A stretch of DNA of 64,000 nucleotides from Talinum fruticosum (GCA_021018815.1 JAITYX010000003.1:8554501-8618500), one strand, 5' to 3'. Numbered from the stretch's first letter, positions 45,191-56,579 are shown. Numbers and translations are program-made. The notes: generated by a model not told the origin, from the sequence alone.

Positions 45191-47640
45191 TAAAAACTCA
45201 TCCTCTCGATTCTGAAGACAATAGTCTTTATGAATTAGAAAGTAAATCAAGTGATTATTCATCAGGAAATGAATCATCCAGAATTTGTTAGAACTGTATC
45301 ATTATGATTAATACTACTAAAAATGAAAAAGAATTTTTATTAGATTTAATTGAACAAATTCAAGATCCAGTAACTAAGAAAAGAATATTTAGAAAAACTT
45401 AAAAGTATTTTAATAAAAGAAGATTTATTAAAAGTTACTCCTCCTAATTTCAATATTAATAAAATATTTGAGAAATATGATACTCCAGATATTTTAAAGG
45501 TAGTTAATATTCAAGACTTAAAAATGGAAGTCAATAATCTTAAAGAACAAATGAAAGAGATTAATAAAAATTTATGTTTCCTTCAAACTAAAGACTTAGA
45601 GTTAGAAACAAGAATATCATTAATTGAAAATAAATCAAGTTCTTCTAATAATCTACAATTTCTTTACACAATTAATCATATTAATTATCAAAAATGGTAT
45701 ATTTATGTTATTCTAAAGATCAATGATGAGTTTGAATTCAATATCGTTGCTCTACTTGACAAGTGGCGCAGATCAAAATTGTATTAAAGAAGGATTAATT
45801 TCATCCAAGTTTTATGAAAAAACTAAAGAACGTCTTCATAGTACTAATGGAATAGCACAACAAATTAAATATAAATTATCAAATGCTTATATTTGTAATC
45901 AAGGTTATTGTTTCAAGAATACTTTTATCCTTGTTAGAGACATAGGTTAAGAAGTCATTCTAGGTACCCCTTTTATTACTCAAATTTATCCTTTCAAAGT
46001 TGATCAATTTGGTATTCATACAAAAATTTCGGGAAAAATATTTCTTTCAAATTTATTTCCCCTATCCATACAAAAGATCTATCTTTACTTCAAGCGTCCA
46101 CCATAATTAAACAAATAAATTTTATCGAAAGCAAAAAACAACAAATTAGTTTTTTACAAAAAGAAATTACTTATAAAACAATTGAAGAAAAATTACAACA
46201 ACCTTCTATTCAAAACAAAATTAAAGAATTACAAAATTTATTCCATAGCGAAGTTTGTTCCGATCTTCCTAATGCCTTCCGGGAAAGAAAAAAGCATGTT
46301 GTCACACTCCCTTATGAAAAGGAATTTTCATAACTACTAAAGCTCGACCTATTCAAATGAACAAAGAACTTTTAGAATTCCGCAAGAAGGAGATTCAATC
46401 ACTCTTGGATAAAAAATTAATAAGATCTTCTAAATCTCCTTGGAGTTGTGCAGCCTTCTATGTCAATAATCAAGCAGAGAAAGAACGAGGAGTTCCTCGC
46501 ATAGTTCTTAATTACAAACCATTAAATAAAGTTTTACAATGGATTAGATGACTCATTCCTAATAAACGAGATTTACTTAATATACTATATGATGCAAAAG
46601 TATTTTCAAAATGTGATATGAAAAGTGGTTTTGGGAAGTTCAAATTGATGATCAAGATCGTTATAAAACAACTTTTACTTGTCCCCTTTGGGCATTATGA
46701 ATGGAATGTAATGCCTTTTGGATTAAAGAATGCTCCTTCGAATTTCAACATATTATGAATGATATTTTTAATCCTTATACTCAATTTACAATAGTATATT
46801 GATGATGTTTTGGTCTATTAAAATAGTATTGAACAACATTTCAAACATTTACAAACTTTTTGCATGTAATCAAGAAAAATGGTCTAGTTGTTTCTGCATC
46901 TAAGATGAAATTATTCTAAATAAAAATAAGACTATTAGGACATGACATTTATTTAAGAGCTATTAAACCAATTACTACAGCCATTGAATTTGCAAATAAA
47001 TTTCCAGATGAAATAAAAAATAAAAATCAATTGCAGAGGTTTTTAGGATGTCTTAATTATGTGTCCGATTTCTTTCCAAAATTGAGACAAATCTGTCGAC
47101 CTCTTTATAGGAGATTACGTAATAACCCACCACCATGGTCAGATGAACATACCCAAGTTGTCCGCCATCTTAAACAAAAGGTCACATCTTTACCATGTCC
47201 GGGTATTCCACATCCACATGCATTCATGATAGTTGAAATAGACGCCTCCGAATTAGGATATGGTGGCATATTAAAACAAAAAATGTCTATAACTTCAAAA
47301 CGGACTCAACTAGTTAGATATCATTCTGGAACTTGGAATATGACCCAAAAAAATTATTCAACCATTTAAAAGGAAGTTTTATAAATCATTTATTTGTGTT
47401 TCAAAATTTTAAGATGATCTATTTAATAAAAATTCCTTCTTCGTATTGATTGCAAATCAGCAAAAGAAATCACTACTAAAGATGTTCAAAATCTTGTTTC
47501 CAAACAAATATTTGCCCGATGACAAGCAATTTTATCTTGTTTTGATTTTGATATAGAGTTTATTAAAGGGGAAAATAATTCCATACCTGATTTTTTAACA
47601 AGAGAATTTCTCCAAGGATCTTCTAGCTCTCAAAATTAAT
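45191..47640 (+). pseudogene. EPRV copy 2: protease, reverse transcriptase, RNase H (broken)
   Basis: Pol part. A coiled linker (45524-45690), then the protease active-site region near 45755, which has a frameshift also present in copy 3, and a stop at 45947-45949 also shared. RT begins at about 46357 (ELLEFRKKEIQSLLDKKLI), with the fingers/palm blocks to about 46960; a stop interrupts at 46549-46551 and the YIDD region (about 46795-46810) is frame-shifted. RNase H: SLPCPGIPHPHAFMIVEIDA (about 47190-47250). The frame ends with a conserved PDFLTREFLQGSSS tail at about 47635. Motifs are of the caulimovirid type, not of gypsy elements of this window. Confidence 0.85.
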
Positions 47641-48006
47641 TCAGCCAAGTATAATGTTTAATTATTCAATATAACAAGCACCCAAGCATTTTATTCATTG
47701 GTAAGAGAATTCGAAATTAAATGGTGGGACAAGTTCAACATCCAGGCTGCCTTAGGAATTAAGTCAGCTCCATCAGCTAAACAAGCGCCTCCTACCCCAC
47801 AAAAGCAAGAAAAAAATTCAAAAGGGAAAGAGAAAATTCATGATGAAGAAATTCAGTTACTCCAAGCAAGAACTCAAGCTACTCAAAAACAAGCACCAGC
47901 GATTACTCCCGAAGACAAGTACTAATTCATCCGATTCTTCGAGATCTATTCAATTAGATTATGATCCTTTTGATGGGCCTTGCGTCCAAGATCCATATAG
48001 CATATA
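47641..48006 (+). pseudogene. EPRV copy 2: C-terminal piece of the second ORF
   Basis: Directly after the pol stop, the sequence matches only the last third of the copy 1 second ORF: the block FEIKWWDKFNIQAALG, the hydrophilic tail (47698-47925, 75 codons) and the DPFDGPC end. The N-terminal two thirds are absent; copy 3 has the same junction. The short frame begins at an internal ATG and is unlikely to be functional. Confidence 0.7.
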
Positions 48007-49007
48007 ACCCTTCAAGGATATTCAAAAATAATAATAATAATAACAATAATTTTATTTCTAACAAATTTTCTGCAGGTTTTTGTTTCAGTGAAATTTCATA
48101 TTTCACTTCTCAAAATCCCCCGGAACGAAGTGGACGTTACTATTCACTTACTATTCATGGAGGACACTTACTATTCATTCATGAGGAGACAATCAAGTAT
48201 TTGAGATGACATTACTCAATACTACCATGTGATGAAATGATTATCAATGTCAAGGCTACTACTTTCCACTCAAGCATTGTCGGCAAAATAATTAAAGTTA
48301 TTGTTCACGATATGGTGATTCATCAACTACTATTCATACTTTCAGTCCAATCAATACTATTCCAATAATTTAAAATTATCGGAAGATACTTTCAAGATTA
48401 TGATTCCATTCCAATCGGACATCTTCAACCGTCCAAGTGTTACGTAGCAATTCAAGATTGTATTCTGTCAATATGTATTCATAACTTCAATAGAAAGCGT
48501 AACTCATTATTGAGAAAACACTTGCCTTTAGCAATCACCTGTAAACACTCCCCTTATCCTCTCAATCTCTATCCAACCCCTCTCTCCCGAGAGCTTATAT
48601 TTCAAATTATTGTACAAGTTTCTTTTCATTCAATCAAAGAAAGTAAGTTTTGATTCATCTTTCTTCATTTCAATTATGCTTTATTTAATTATTTCAATTT
48701 ATCGCTTTCATCTTTTGTTTTGAAAATCAATTTGTTAAATTAATTTGTCACTCTTCCTCCCTCGCTACTCAACCATACCTCGTCCTCGAGCTACATCCCT
48801 AGCTCTAGATCGGTCTTGTCTCCCATTGGTATCGGAGCCAAGTTTGTCTATTTAGTTTGTCGTTACGCCATTGCTAGCATTGGTCAGCCGTTGGTCAACC
48901 CCATGTTATCCGTTGGTCAGCCGTGTGAGGTGGTCCTGGTGAAGGTGGACCCGGTGGTTCCGATAGTGTGTGCATAATTCCTAACTAGATATTCAAGCGT
49001 AACTCAG
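48007..49007 (+). promoter_or_regulatory. EPRV intergenic region/leader 2
   Basis: Matches region 1 (41359-42330) throughout. The TATA box is changed to CTGTCAATAT (48465-48474), so promoter function is probably lost. The primer-binding site TGGTATCGGAGCCA lies at 48827-48840. An (AAT)n run is at 48028-48046. It ends at the copy 3 start codon 49008. Confidence 0.7.
48827..48840 (+). other. EPRV primer-binding site 2
   Basis: TGGTATCGGAGCCA, one base different from the canonical initiator tRNA-Met site; the mismatch is in the CAG position that also varies in other elements here. Confidence 0.75.
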
Positions 49008-49739
49008 ATGGCCTCTTGGCTTCGAGATCATCTAAGTTTAGGTAGTAGTAAGAGTACTAATGTGGTTAATAGTAGAGAAGTTAGTTGTCAAGTTGATTTC
49101 TCAAATTGGTCTATTCCAAAACAAAAGATAGAAACTATCTATCAAATAGGCAAGTTTGATTTCAATACTGCGTTTTCAATAAAAGATCATGAAGAAACAT
49201 TTAGTTTAGATGAAGAATTCCAAACTATCAAGTTATTATCAAACATCTCTATTACAAAATACAAAGAAAAATACAGATATATTCATTTTGGTATGATTCA
49301 AATAGCTCTCAAACCTTTAACAAGATTAGGATTAGATTGTCCTATATTCATGGCTCTTAGAGACAATAGATTAATTCGTTATAAACATTCATTATTAGGT
49401 ATGATTCAAACTAATATATATAATGGTCCTATTTATTGCAATTGTTGTCCAAATTATTCAGTAGATCTAAATGATCCTTGGATCACGGATACATTAATTT
49501 TAGATATTCATTTACCAAATGATTCAAAAGTACAATTTAGAGAACTTTCAAGAAATTTCGCTATTACTTATAGAATTTATTTCAAGCTATTATCTTCTCA
49601 ACTTAATCCAAAGTGGCTACTAAAGCCTTCTCTAGATGAGGCAATTTTATTAAAAATTGAGTCTGAAAATATTTCAACTTTTACTCCTAAATTATTAAAA
49701 TGGAATGAAATAACTATTCCTCAAGAATTTATTATTTAA
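49008..49739 (+). CDS. EPRV copy 3: movement-protein frame, open for 243 codons
   Basis: The only long uninterrupted virus frame in the window: from ATG 49008 to a stop at 49737-49739. It covers the 30K-superfamily movement-protein core (a central beta-rich domain with FGMIQIALKPLTRLGLD and LPNDSKVQFRELSRNFAITY). In intact Caulimoviridae this region continues into the coat part of a polyprotein; here an in-frame TAA after EFII ends it where copies 1 and 2 have CAA. Upstream are the leader and an altered TATA box, so expression is doubtful. A relic with no sign of current function, but the frame should be noted. Confidence 0.75.
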   Translation: MASWLRDHLSLGSSKSTNVVNSREVSCQVDFSNWSIPKQKIETIYQIGKFDFNTAFSIKDHEETFSLDEEFQTIKLLSNISITKYKEKYRYIHFGMIQIALKPLTRLGLDCPIFMALRDNRLIRYKHSLLGMIQTNIYNGPIYCNCCPNYSVDLNDPWITDTLILDIHLPNDSKVQFRELSRNFAITYRIYFKLLSSQLNPKWLLKPSLDEAILLKIESENISTFTPKLLKWNEITIPQEFII

Positions 49740-50682
49740 AATATTAAGTCTCCTAGGAATATGGCCCAAAAGAATATTCAACAAGTAATTGAAGAGTCCG
49801 ATGGCGGAATATTAATAAGATTTAATTATATAAATGAAAGAACAAATTCTTCAAGACTTTCTGAAAAAGAGATCTTCCTCGATCCTCTTTTTCTATGCCT
49901 TCAAGGTATACTAATTATGATTACTTAAAAGATAATCAAGAAGAAGAGTCTCCTTCCTCAAAAATCTATTACAAATCACCTATAGCAGAACCAATTGAAG
50001 AAGATAATTCATGAATAGGTTCTCCTACTCATTCGACTATGCAACCTCCTTCATATTCTTCTATTAATGTTATTTCAAAATCCTTTGAAATTAATAAAGA
50101 ATATTTAAGAAAAGATTTTAATTCAATTAAGAATATAGATAAAAAGATTGGTTTTTATCTCATTTTTATTTAAAAGCTCAAGCATTCATAAGGCAAGAAT
50201 CGTATTCATTAATGGAAAGAATTGAATGCAATATTCTATTCTTTACATGGTGGACCATGTTTGCTTTAGAAAATAATCTACCAGATCCTCATGGTATTAA
50301 AGAAATTAATACTAATCAAAATCTTAATAAAAAATGGACTTTATCTAATGGAAAAATATTTACATCAATAACTCCTCCTTTATAAGAGATTTTGATCCCT
50401 TTAGATCAAGGTCATATTCCTACTGCTCCATTCAAAATAGGAAGAAGCGATCCAGATGATTCTCTAATAGCCTTAGAAGATATTAAAAAGGTTTATCATC
50501 AAAATAATTATATTAATCAAATTTTACATACAATTTCTCAACAAGTTAATATGGTCTCTACTCAAATAGAAGCAATATCCAGAAAGGAAGATATTGACTT
50601 ATTATCAAACAAATTAGAAAGTCTAGATTTAAATAGAGATTCAACGAGAACCATGTCATTATGGAAAGAATTGCAAAATTAA
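49740..50682 (+). pseudogene. EPRV copy 3: coat region, N-terminal part (truncated)
   Basis: Continues after the stop in shifting frames, with further stops at about 50010, 50170 and 50385. The last open frame (50392-50682) ends where about 1.09 kb present in copy 2 (about 43970-45055) is missing: the capsid core and the first half of the zinc knuckle are deleted. The breakpoint shows a short shared word (CAA/AAC). The copy therefore could not encode a nucleic-acid-binding coat protein. Confidence 0.8.
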
Positions 50683-53205
50683 AGGAAAATTAAATGAAAT
50701 TAGTGGTGATAACCACGAAATTCAAGAAAAGATTATTTCTTTATTTGAGCTCAAAGATACTCCAGTTAATTCTGAAAACTCATCCTCTCGATTCTGCAGA
50801 CAATGTTCTTTATGAATTAGAAAGTAATTCAAGTAATTATTCATCGAGAAATGAATCATCCGTAATTTGTTACAAATGTATCAATATGATTAATACTACT
50901 AAAAATGAAAAAGAATTTTTATTAGATTTAGTTGAACAAATTCAAGATCCAGAACTAAGAAAAGAATATTTAGAAAAACTTAAAAGTATTTTAATAAAAG
51001 AAGATTTATTAAAAGTTACTCTTCGTAATTTCAATATTAATAAAATATTTGAGAAATATGATACTCCAAATATTTTAAAGGTAGTTAATATTCAAGACTT
51101 AAAAATAGAAGTCAATAATCTTAAAGAACAAATTAAAGAGATTAATAAAAATTTATGTTCCCTTCAAACTAAAGACTTAGAGTTAGAAACAAGAATATCA
51201 TTAATTGAAAATAAATCAAGTTCTTCTAATAATCAACAATTTATTTCCACAATTAATCATATTAATTATCAAAAATGGTATATTTATGTTACTCTAAAGA
51301 TCAATGATGATTTTGAACTCAATATCTGTTGCTCTACTTGACAAGTGGCGCAGATCAAAATTGTATTAAAGAAGGATTAATTTCATCCAAGTTTTATGAA
51401 AAAACTAAAGAACGTCTTCATAGTACTAATGGAATAGCACAACAAATTAAATATAAATTATCAAATGCTTATATTTGTAATCAAGGTTATTGTTTCAAGA
51501 ATACTTTTATCCTTGTTAGAGACATAGGTTAAGAAGTCATTCTAGGTACCCCTTTACTACTCAAATTTATCCTTTCAAAGTTGATCAATTTGGTATTCAT
51601 ACAAAAATTTTGGGAAAAATATTTCTTTCAAATTTATTTCCCTATCCATACAAAAGATCTATCTTTACTTCAAGCGTCCACCATAATTAAACAAATAAAT
51701 TTTATCGAAAGCGAAAAACAACAAATTAGTTTTTTACAAAAAGAAATTACTTATAAAACAATTGAAGAAAAATTACAACAACCTTCTATTCAAAACAAAA
51801 TTAAAGAATTACAAAATTTATTCCATAGCGAAGTTTGTTCCGATCTTCCTAATGCCTTCTCGGGAAAGAAAAAAGCATGTTGTCACACTCCCTTATGAAA
51901 AGGAATTTTCATAACTACTAAAGCTCGACCTATTCAAATGAACAAAGAACTTTTAGAATTCCGCAAGAAGGAGATTCAATCACTCTTAGATAAAAAAATT
52001 AATAAGATCTTCTAAATCTCCTTGGAGCTGTGCAGCCTTCTATGTCAATAATCAAGCGAGAGAAAGAACGCGGAGTTGCTCGCCTAGTTATTAATTACAA
52101 ACCATTAAATAAAGTTTTACAATGGATTAGATGTCCCATTCCTAATAAACGAGATTTACTTAATATACTATATGATATAAAAGTATTTTCAAAATTTGAT
52201 ATGAAAAGTGGTTTTTGGGAAGTTCAAATTGATGATCAAGATCGTTATAAAACAGCTTTTATCGTCCCCTTTGGGCATTATGAATGGAATGTAATGCCTT
52301 TTGGATTAAAGAATGCTCCTTCGAATTTCAACATATTATGAATGATACTTTTAATCCCTATACACAATTTACAATAGTCTATATTGATGATGTTTTGGTC
52401 TATTCAAATAGTATTGAACAATATTTCAAACATTTACATACCTTTTTTCATGTAATCAAGAAAAATGGTCTAGTTGTTTCTGCATCTAAGATGAAATTAT
52501 TCCAAATAAAAATAAGATTTTTAGCACATGACATTTATCAAGGAGCTATTAAACCAATTATTAGAGCCATTAAATTTGCGAGATAAATTTCCGGATGAAA
52601 TAAAAAATAAAACTCAATTGCAGAGGATTTTAGGATGTCTTAATTATGTGTCCGATTTCTTTCCAAAATTGAGACAAATATGTCAGCCTCTTTATAGGAG
52701 ATTACGTAATAACCCACCACCATGGTCGGATGAACATACCCAAGTTGTCCGCCGTCTTAAACAAAAGGTCACATCTTTACCATGTCCGGGTATTCCACAT
52801 CCACATGCATTCATGATAGTTGAAATAGACGCCTCCGAATTAGGATATGGTGGCATATTAAAACAAAAATGTCTATAACTTCAAAACGGACTCAACTAGT
52901 TAGATATCATTCCGGAATTTGGAATATGACCCAAAAAAATTATTCAACCATTAAAAACGAAGTTTTATCAATCGTTTTGTGTGTTTCAAAATTTCAAGAT
53001 GATCTATTTAATAAAAAATTCCTTCTTCGTATTGATTGCAAATCATCAAAAGAAATCATTACTAAAGATGTTCAAAATCTTGTTTCCAAACAAATATTTG
53101 CCCCATGACAAGCAATTTTATCTTGTTTTGATTTTGATATAGAGTTTATTAAAGGGGAAAATAATTCCCTACCTGATTTTTTAACAAGAGAATTCCTCCA
53201 AGGAT
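50683..53205 (+). pseudogene. EPRV copy 3: linker, protease, RT, RNase H (broken)
   Basis: The linker frame 50694-51341 (215 codons) is the best preserved of the three. The protease active-site region (51339-51365) carries the same frameshift as copy 2, and the stop at 51530-51532 is also shared. RT: RCPIPNKRDLLNILYD, KFDMKSGFWEVQIDDQDRYK and VMPFGLKNAPSNF (52030-52341), then a frame change, then the catalytic YIDD (52380-52391) in frame 52284-52586. RNase H: MIVEIDASELGYGGIL (52528-52878) and 52869-53108. The tail PDFLTREFLQGSS is interrupted at 53206-53213 by an hAT element. Caulimovirid RT/RNase H; inactive because of at least five frame changes. Confidence 0.87.
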
Positions 53206-53213
53206 CTTCTAGT

Positions 53214-54026
53214 TAGGGGTGAGCACAACCGACGGGTACCCTAGAACCGGACTCGAACCGGTCAAACGAGTAAGGGTAAGGTTCCTAAAATTTAGGAACT
53301 CGTGAAACGGGTAAGGGTAAGGTTCCTAAAATCAAACCCTGGAACCGGAACCCGAAACTTGTTTAGACAGGTTCGAGTTCCAGTGCACTGGATCCTGCAA
53401 GCTAGAATCGTGGGTACCCGAACCCGTCACTAAAATTTTCGAAATTTTCATTTTTGAGGCCCATGAAATTTTTACTTTTGAATTTCTAATGTGTGGCCAA
53501 CTTATTAGAAACCCTAATCTCCTTCCTCCTCGTCATTTCGTGTTGCTCCATTTCGCGTTCCTTTATTTCGCCTCTCTCGCGTTGCTTTGCTCTCTCTCCT
53601 GTCGCGTTGCTCTCGCTCGCTCTCTCTTTGCTGCTGCTCGTTGACTCGCGTTGCTCTGCTCTCTCTCTCTCGCTGCTCGTTGACTCGCGTTGTCCGCTCT
53701 CTCGACGAATCGAACTTCATTTCGCGTTGCTCTACCCTCTCTCTGCTGCTGCTCGTTGACCTCCTCCTAGTCCTCGTCGGCGTTGGCGTCGCCTCCTTCC
53801 TTCCTCCCAGTCCCAGGTCCCAACTCTCCCTTGTGACTTCGTCCTCATCGGTGCTCTCATTACGAAATAGGTAATTTCTTAATATCTTGTTGTAAAGAGG
53901 GTACCCCGGAACCGGAAACGGAACCCGAGGGTAAGGGTAAGGTTCCTAAAATTCAGGAACCGATCAAACAGGGTAAGGGTAAGGTTCCTAGTTTTGGTAC
54001 AAGGTACCTGGAACCGCTCGCCCCTA
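53214..54026 (+). mobile_element. hAT-type non-autonomous element in EPRV copy 3
   Basis: 813 bp. Ends TAGGGGTGAGC and, reversed, TAGGGGCGAGCGG: imperfect terminal inverted repeats typical of hAT elements. Flanked by 8-bp sequences CTTCTAGT (53206-53213) and CTTCTAAC (54027-54034); copy 2 has a single CTTCTAGC here, so this is a target duplication with later changes. Subterminal repeats of the type GGGTAAGGGTAAGGTTCC occur at both ends (53270-53330 and 53930-53990), in direct and inverted form. The middle (about 53505-53880) has different composition; see findings. Confidence 0.88.
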
Positions 54027-54034
54027 CTTCTAAC

Positions 54035-54415
54035 TCTGAAAATTAATTCAGCTAGTATAATCTTCAATTATTCAATATTACAAGCTCCCAAAGATCTTAT
54101 TCATTGGTAAGAGAATTCAAAATTAAATGGTGGGACAAGTTCAACATCTAGGCTGCCTTAGGAATTAAGTCAGCTCCATCAGCTAAACAAGCGCCTCCTA
54201 CCCCACAAAGTAAGAAAAGAATTCAAAAGGGAAAGAGAAAATTCATGATGAAGAAATTCAGTTACTCAAGCAAGAACTCAAGCTACTCAAGAAACGAAGC
54301 ACCAGTGATTACTCCCGATGACAAGTACAAATTCATCCGATTCTTCAGGATCTATTCAATCAAATTATGATACTTTTGATGGGCCTTGCGCCCGAGATCC
54401 ATATAGTATCTAACC
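54035..54415 (+). pseudogene. EPRV copy 3: C-terminal piece of the second ORF
   Basis: Same truncated form as in copy 2 (junction after the pol stop), carrying the KWWDKF block in a shifted frame (about 54115-54145), a stop, the proline/lysine tail and the DTFDGPC-type end. Broken. Confidence 0.68.
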
Positions 54416-54606
54416 CTTCAAGGGTATTAAAAAAAAATTTCTAACGAATTTTATGCAGGTTATTGTTTCAAGTGAAATTTCATATTTCACTTCTCAAAAT
54501 CCTCCAAGAAGGAAGTGGACGTTACTGTTCATTTACTATTCATGGAGGACACTTACTATTCATTTATGAGGAGACAATCAAGTATTTGAGATGACATTAC
54601 TCAATA
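54416..54606 (+). other. EPRV intergenic region 3 (truncated end of array)
   Basis: Matches the first 190 bp of the intergenic regions and stops at about 54606, 24 bp before an (AT)n tract; the right end of the virus array. Confidence 0.75.
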
Positions 54607-54626
54607 CTTGATTAATTAAAACAAAA

Positions 54627-54629
<3 letters not shown>

Positions 54630-54667
<38 letters not shown>
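54630..54667. repeat. (AT)n microsatellite
   Basis: About 18 AT units next to the end of the virus array. Confidence 0.95.
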
Positions 54668-54669
<2 letters not shown>

Positions 54670-56560
54670 AACTTGGACCCAAGTCCATGAAATAATTTGT
54701 AATTCAAGTATTGTAAGATTAAATCAGATAAATTCATATCAAACCAGACAAGAAAACAAATGAGACATTCCCCAAAACAAAAAATTTAAATAGTTGAGTG
54801 TTGAGTAAGGTGAAAGAGAGAGATAAAGAATTTGGGCTTGTTGACCAATGCTTTCATTTGAGGGGAGGAGAGGATATAGAGATAGAGAGACACATTAGGG
54901 CTTAGGTAAATCTAGGAATGACTGTAAATTTATTTTTTTATTTGTTATCACATACCTAGTTGTTTTAGTGTCTACAGTTGTATTTAATATAAAAAAATTA
55001 AAAATGTCATGATTTGGGCCACTGAAAATACAAGATGTATATGATTTTTTGGGCTTTTTAAGGGTGTTAGTGGAGTATACTATTCTTAGCTCCTTCTAAT
55101 TAGCTTATTAGAATTTTTTATGTCAAGGGTGTCTTTAGACATCCTTAGAGCCTTCAAGGCTCTGCCGTTGTTCCTCAAAAAATATAAACAGACCTTAGAA
55201 AATCAAACTTATTTTTCTTGTGTTTGGATTGAAGAAAAATGGAAAAAAATTGGGGAAACAGAAACTCGACTGCATTCTTCTCTAAACCATCCACACTCCA
55301 CCCTCTCTTTATCAAGATCCAATGTGAATCATCGGTGAGAGTTTGACCCTTAGATTAAAAAAGCTCAGTGCACAGTGGCCTAGAGCATGAGCTTCGAGGG
55401 AAGGCGCAGACTTTTGGAGCGAAGCACATTTTTTTAGATAAAAATGTTTGAAAATCATTCCCAATCCATTTTTTTGATAAATACGTAAGATAAGATAACA
55501 CATCAAATAAGTGTTTAGGGATTATTTGAGCTATGAAAAGCACCACATCTAGTCTTAAACATAAGGTAATCTAACATTATAATATCTCAAAACAAGCACT
55601 TAAGATAGTACTTGGTAATATAAGTCTAAAACATAGTTTTAAAAAATAACACACAAAGAAAAGTAGTTTATAAGCCCCCTTCTCCCAAATGTCAACTAAG
55701 CATCATTATTGTCATCATCTAACACCACATGCTTCGCCTGGAAATCATCATCATCCAACTCCAACTCTAGCTCCTCTTCATCTCCATCCTCTTCCTGTCT
55801 TTCTCTTCCTCACTTGCTCTTCCTCTTAAAATTTCTTTTCCTCATCTTTATTAGTTAATTCAAATTAAACTGGAGAAGATTTAGAACTGGAGGCTTAAGA
55901 GCTTTTCCTTTCTCCTTCCTTGAAGCTCTAATGGTACATGATGATCCTTGACCCCTCGTGCCATAACAAGTCTCACTTGCCCCACAAGCTTGAGCTATAG
56001 GTGTCAAGTCAAAGTGGTGTTAATTCAAAGTATCCCTTTAAGTACAAAATCATCATCTTCTATTCTTCCTAACAACCATTCATTGCTAACATCAATTTCT
56101 TTCAAGAGGATGAGACCTTTGAAGCTATGATTGGACAAATACCAAATCATTCAAACACCTAATGTGAGCTCTTCGACAATGGTGAGGTTGAACAAAGGGC
56201 GAGGAAGAGGTTGGGTAAGAGGGAGAGGAAGACCATGACAATTGATTAGAGATCTTAGTCTCGACCACATAAAAGGGTATGTACTCACAATTGGAGGCTA
56301 TTTTGACCCTAGTTGTTGAACGATCCAATGGAATAGTACCAAACGAGAATATCCATGATTACAAATGGGTGAAATAGATTTTGTGACCCCAAATGGGAAT
56401 TTGATTATTGGAAGCATACGAGATGAAAGTGCAAACAAGAACTCTACTAGCTTGAAACAACCTACCTAAACATGGGGATGCCAGTGAACAAGAAATTGAA
56501 TTGATTTTAGGTAAAACTTATAATCCTATGAATATGAATGACGTAGAAGAGTTAGGTTTT
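54668..56560. other. Unassigned region with short coding-like traces on the minus strand
   Basis: No recognisable gene. On the minus strand, 55697-55800 encodes an acidic C-terminus-like stretch (EEDGDEEELELELDDDDFQ then a stop), and 55870-56010 has an open stretch with QACGASETCYGTRGQG without a start codon. A further frame lies at 56125-56328. These could be exon relics of a host gene or of a retroelement; I recognise no domain. The left part (54668-55650) shows nothing. Confidence 0.3.
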
Positions 56561-56579
56561 CTTCCTTGTATGGCTAGTA

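Noticed and set aside
53493..53874. Open frames in the middle of the hAT element
   Set aside because: Low-complexity CT-rich sequence (S, L, R runs) in several phases; better explained as non-coding, possibly UTR-like.
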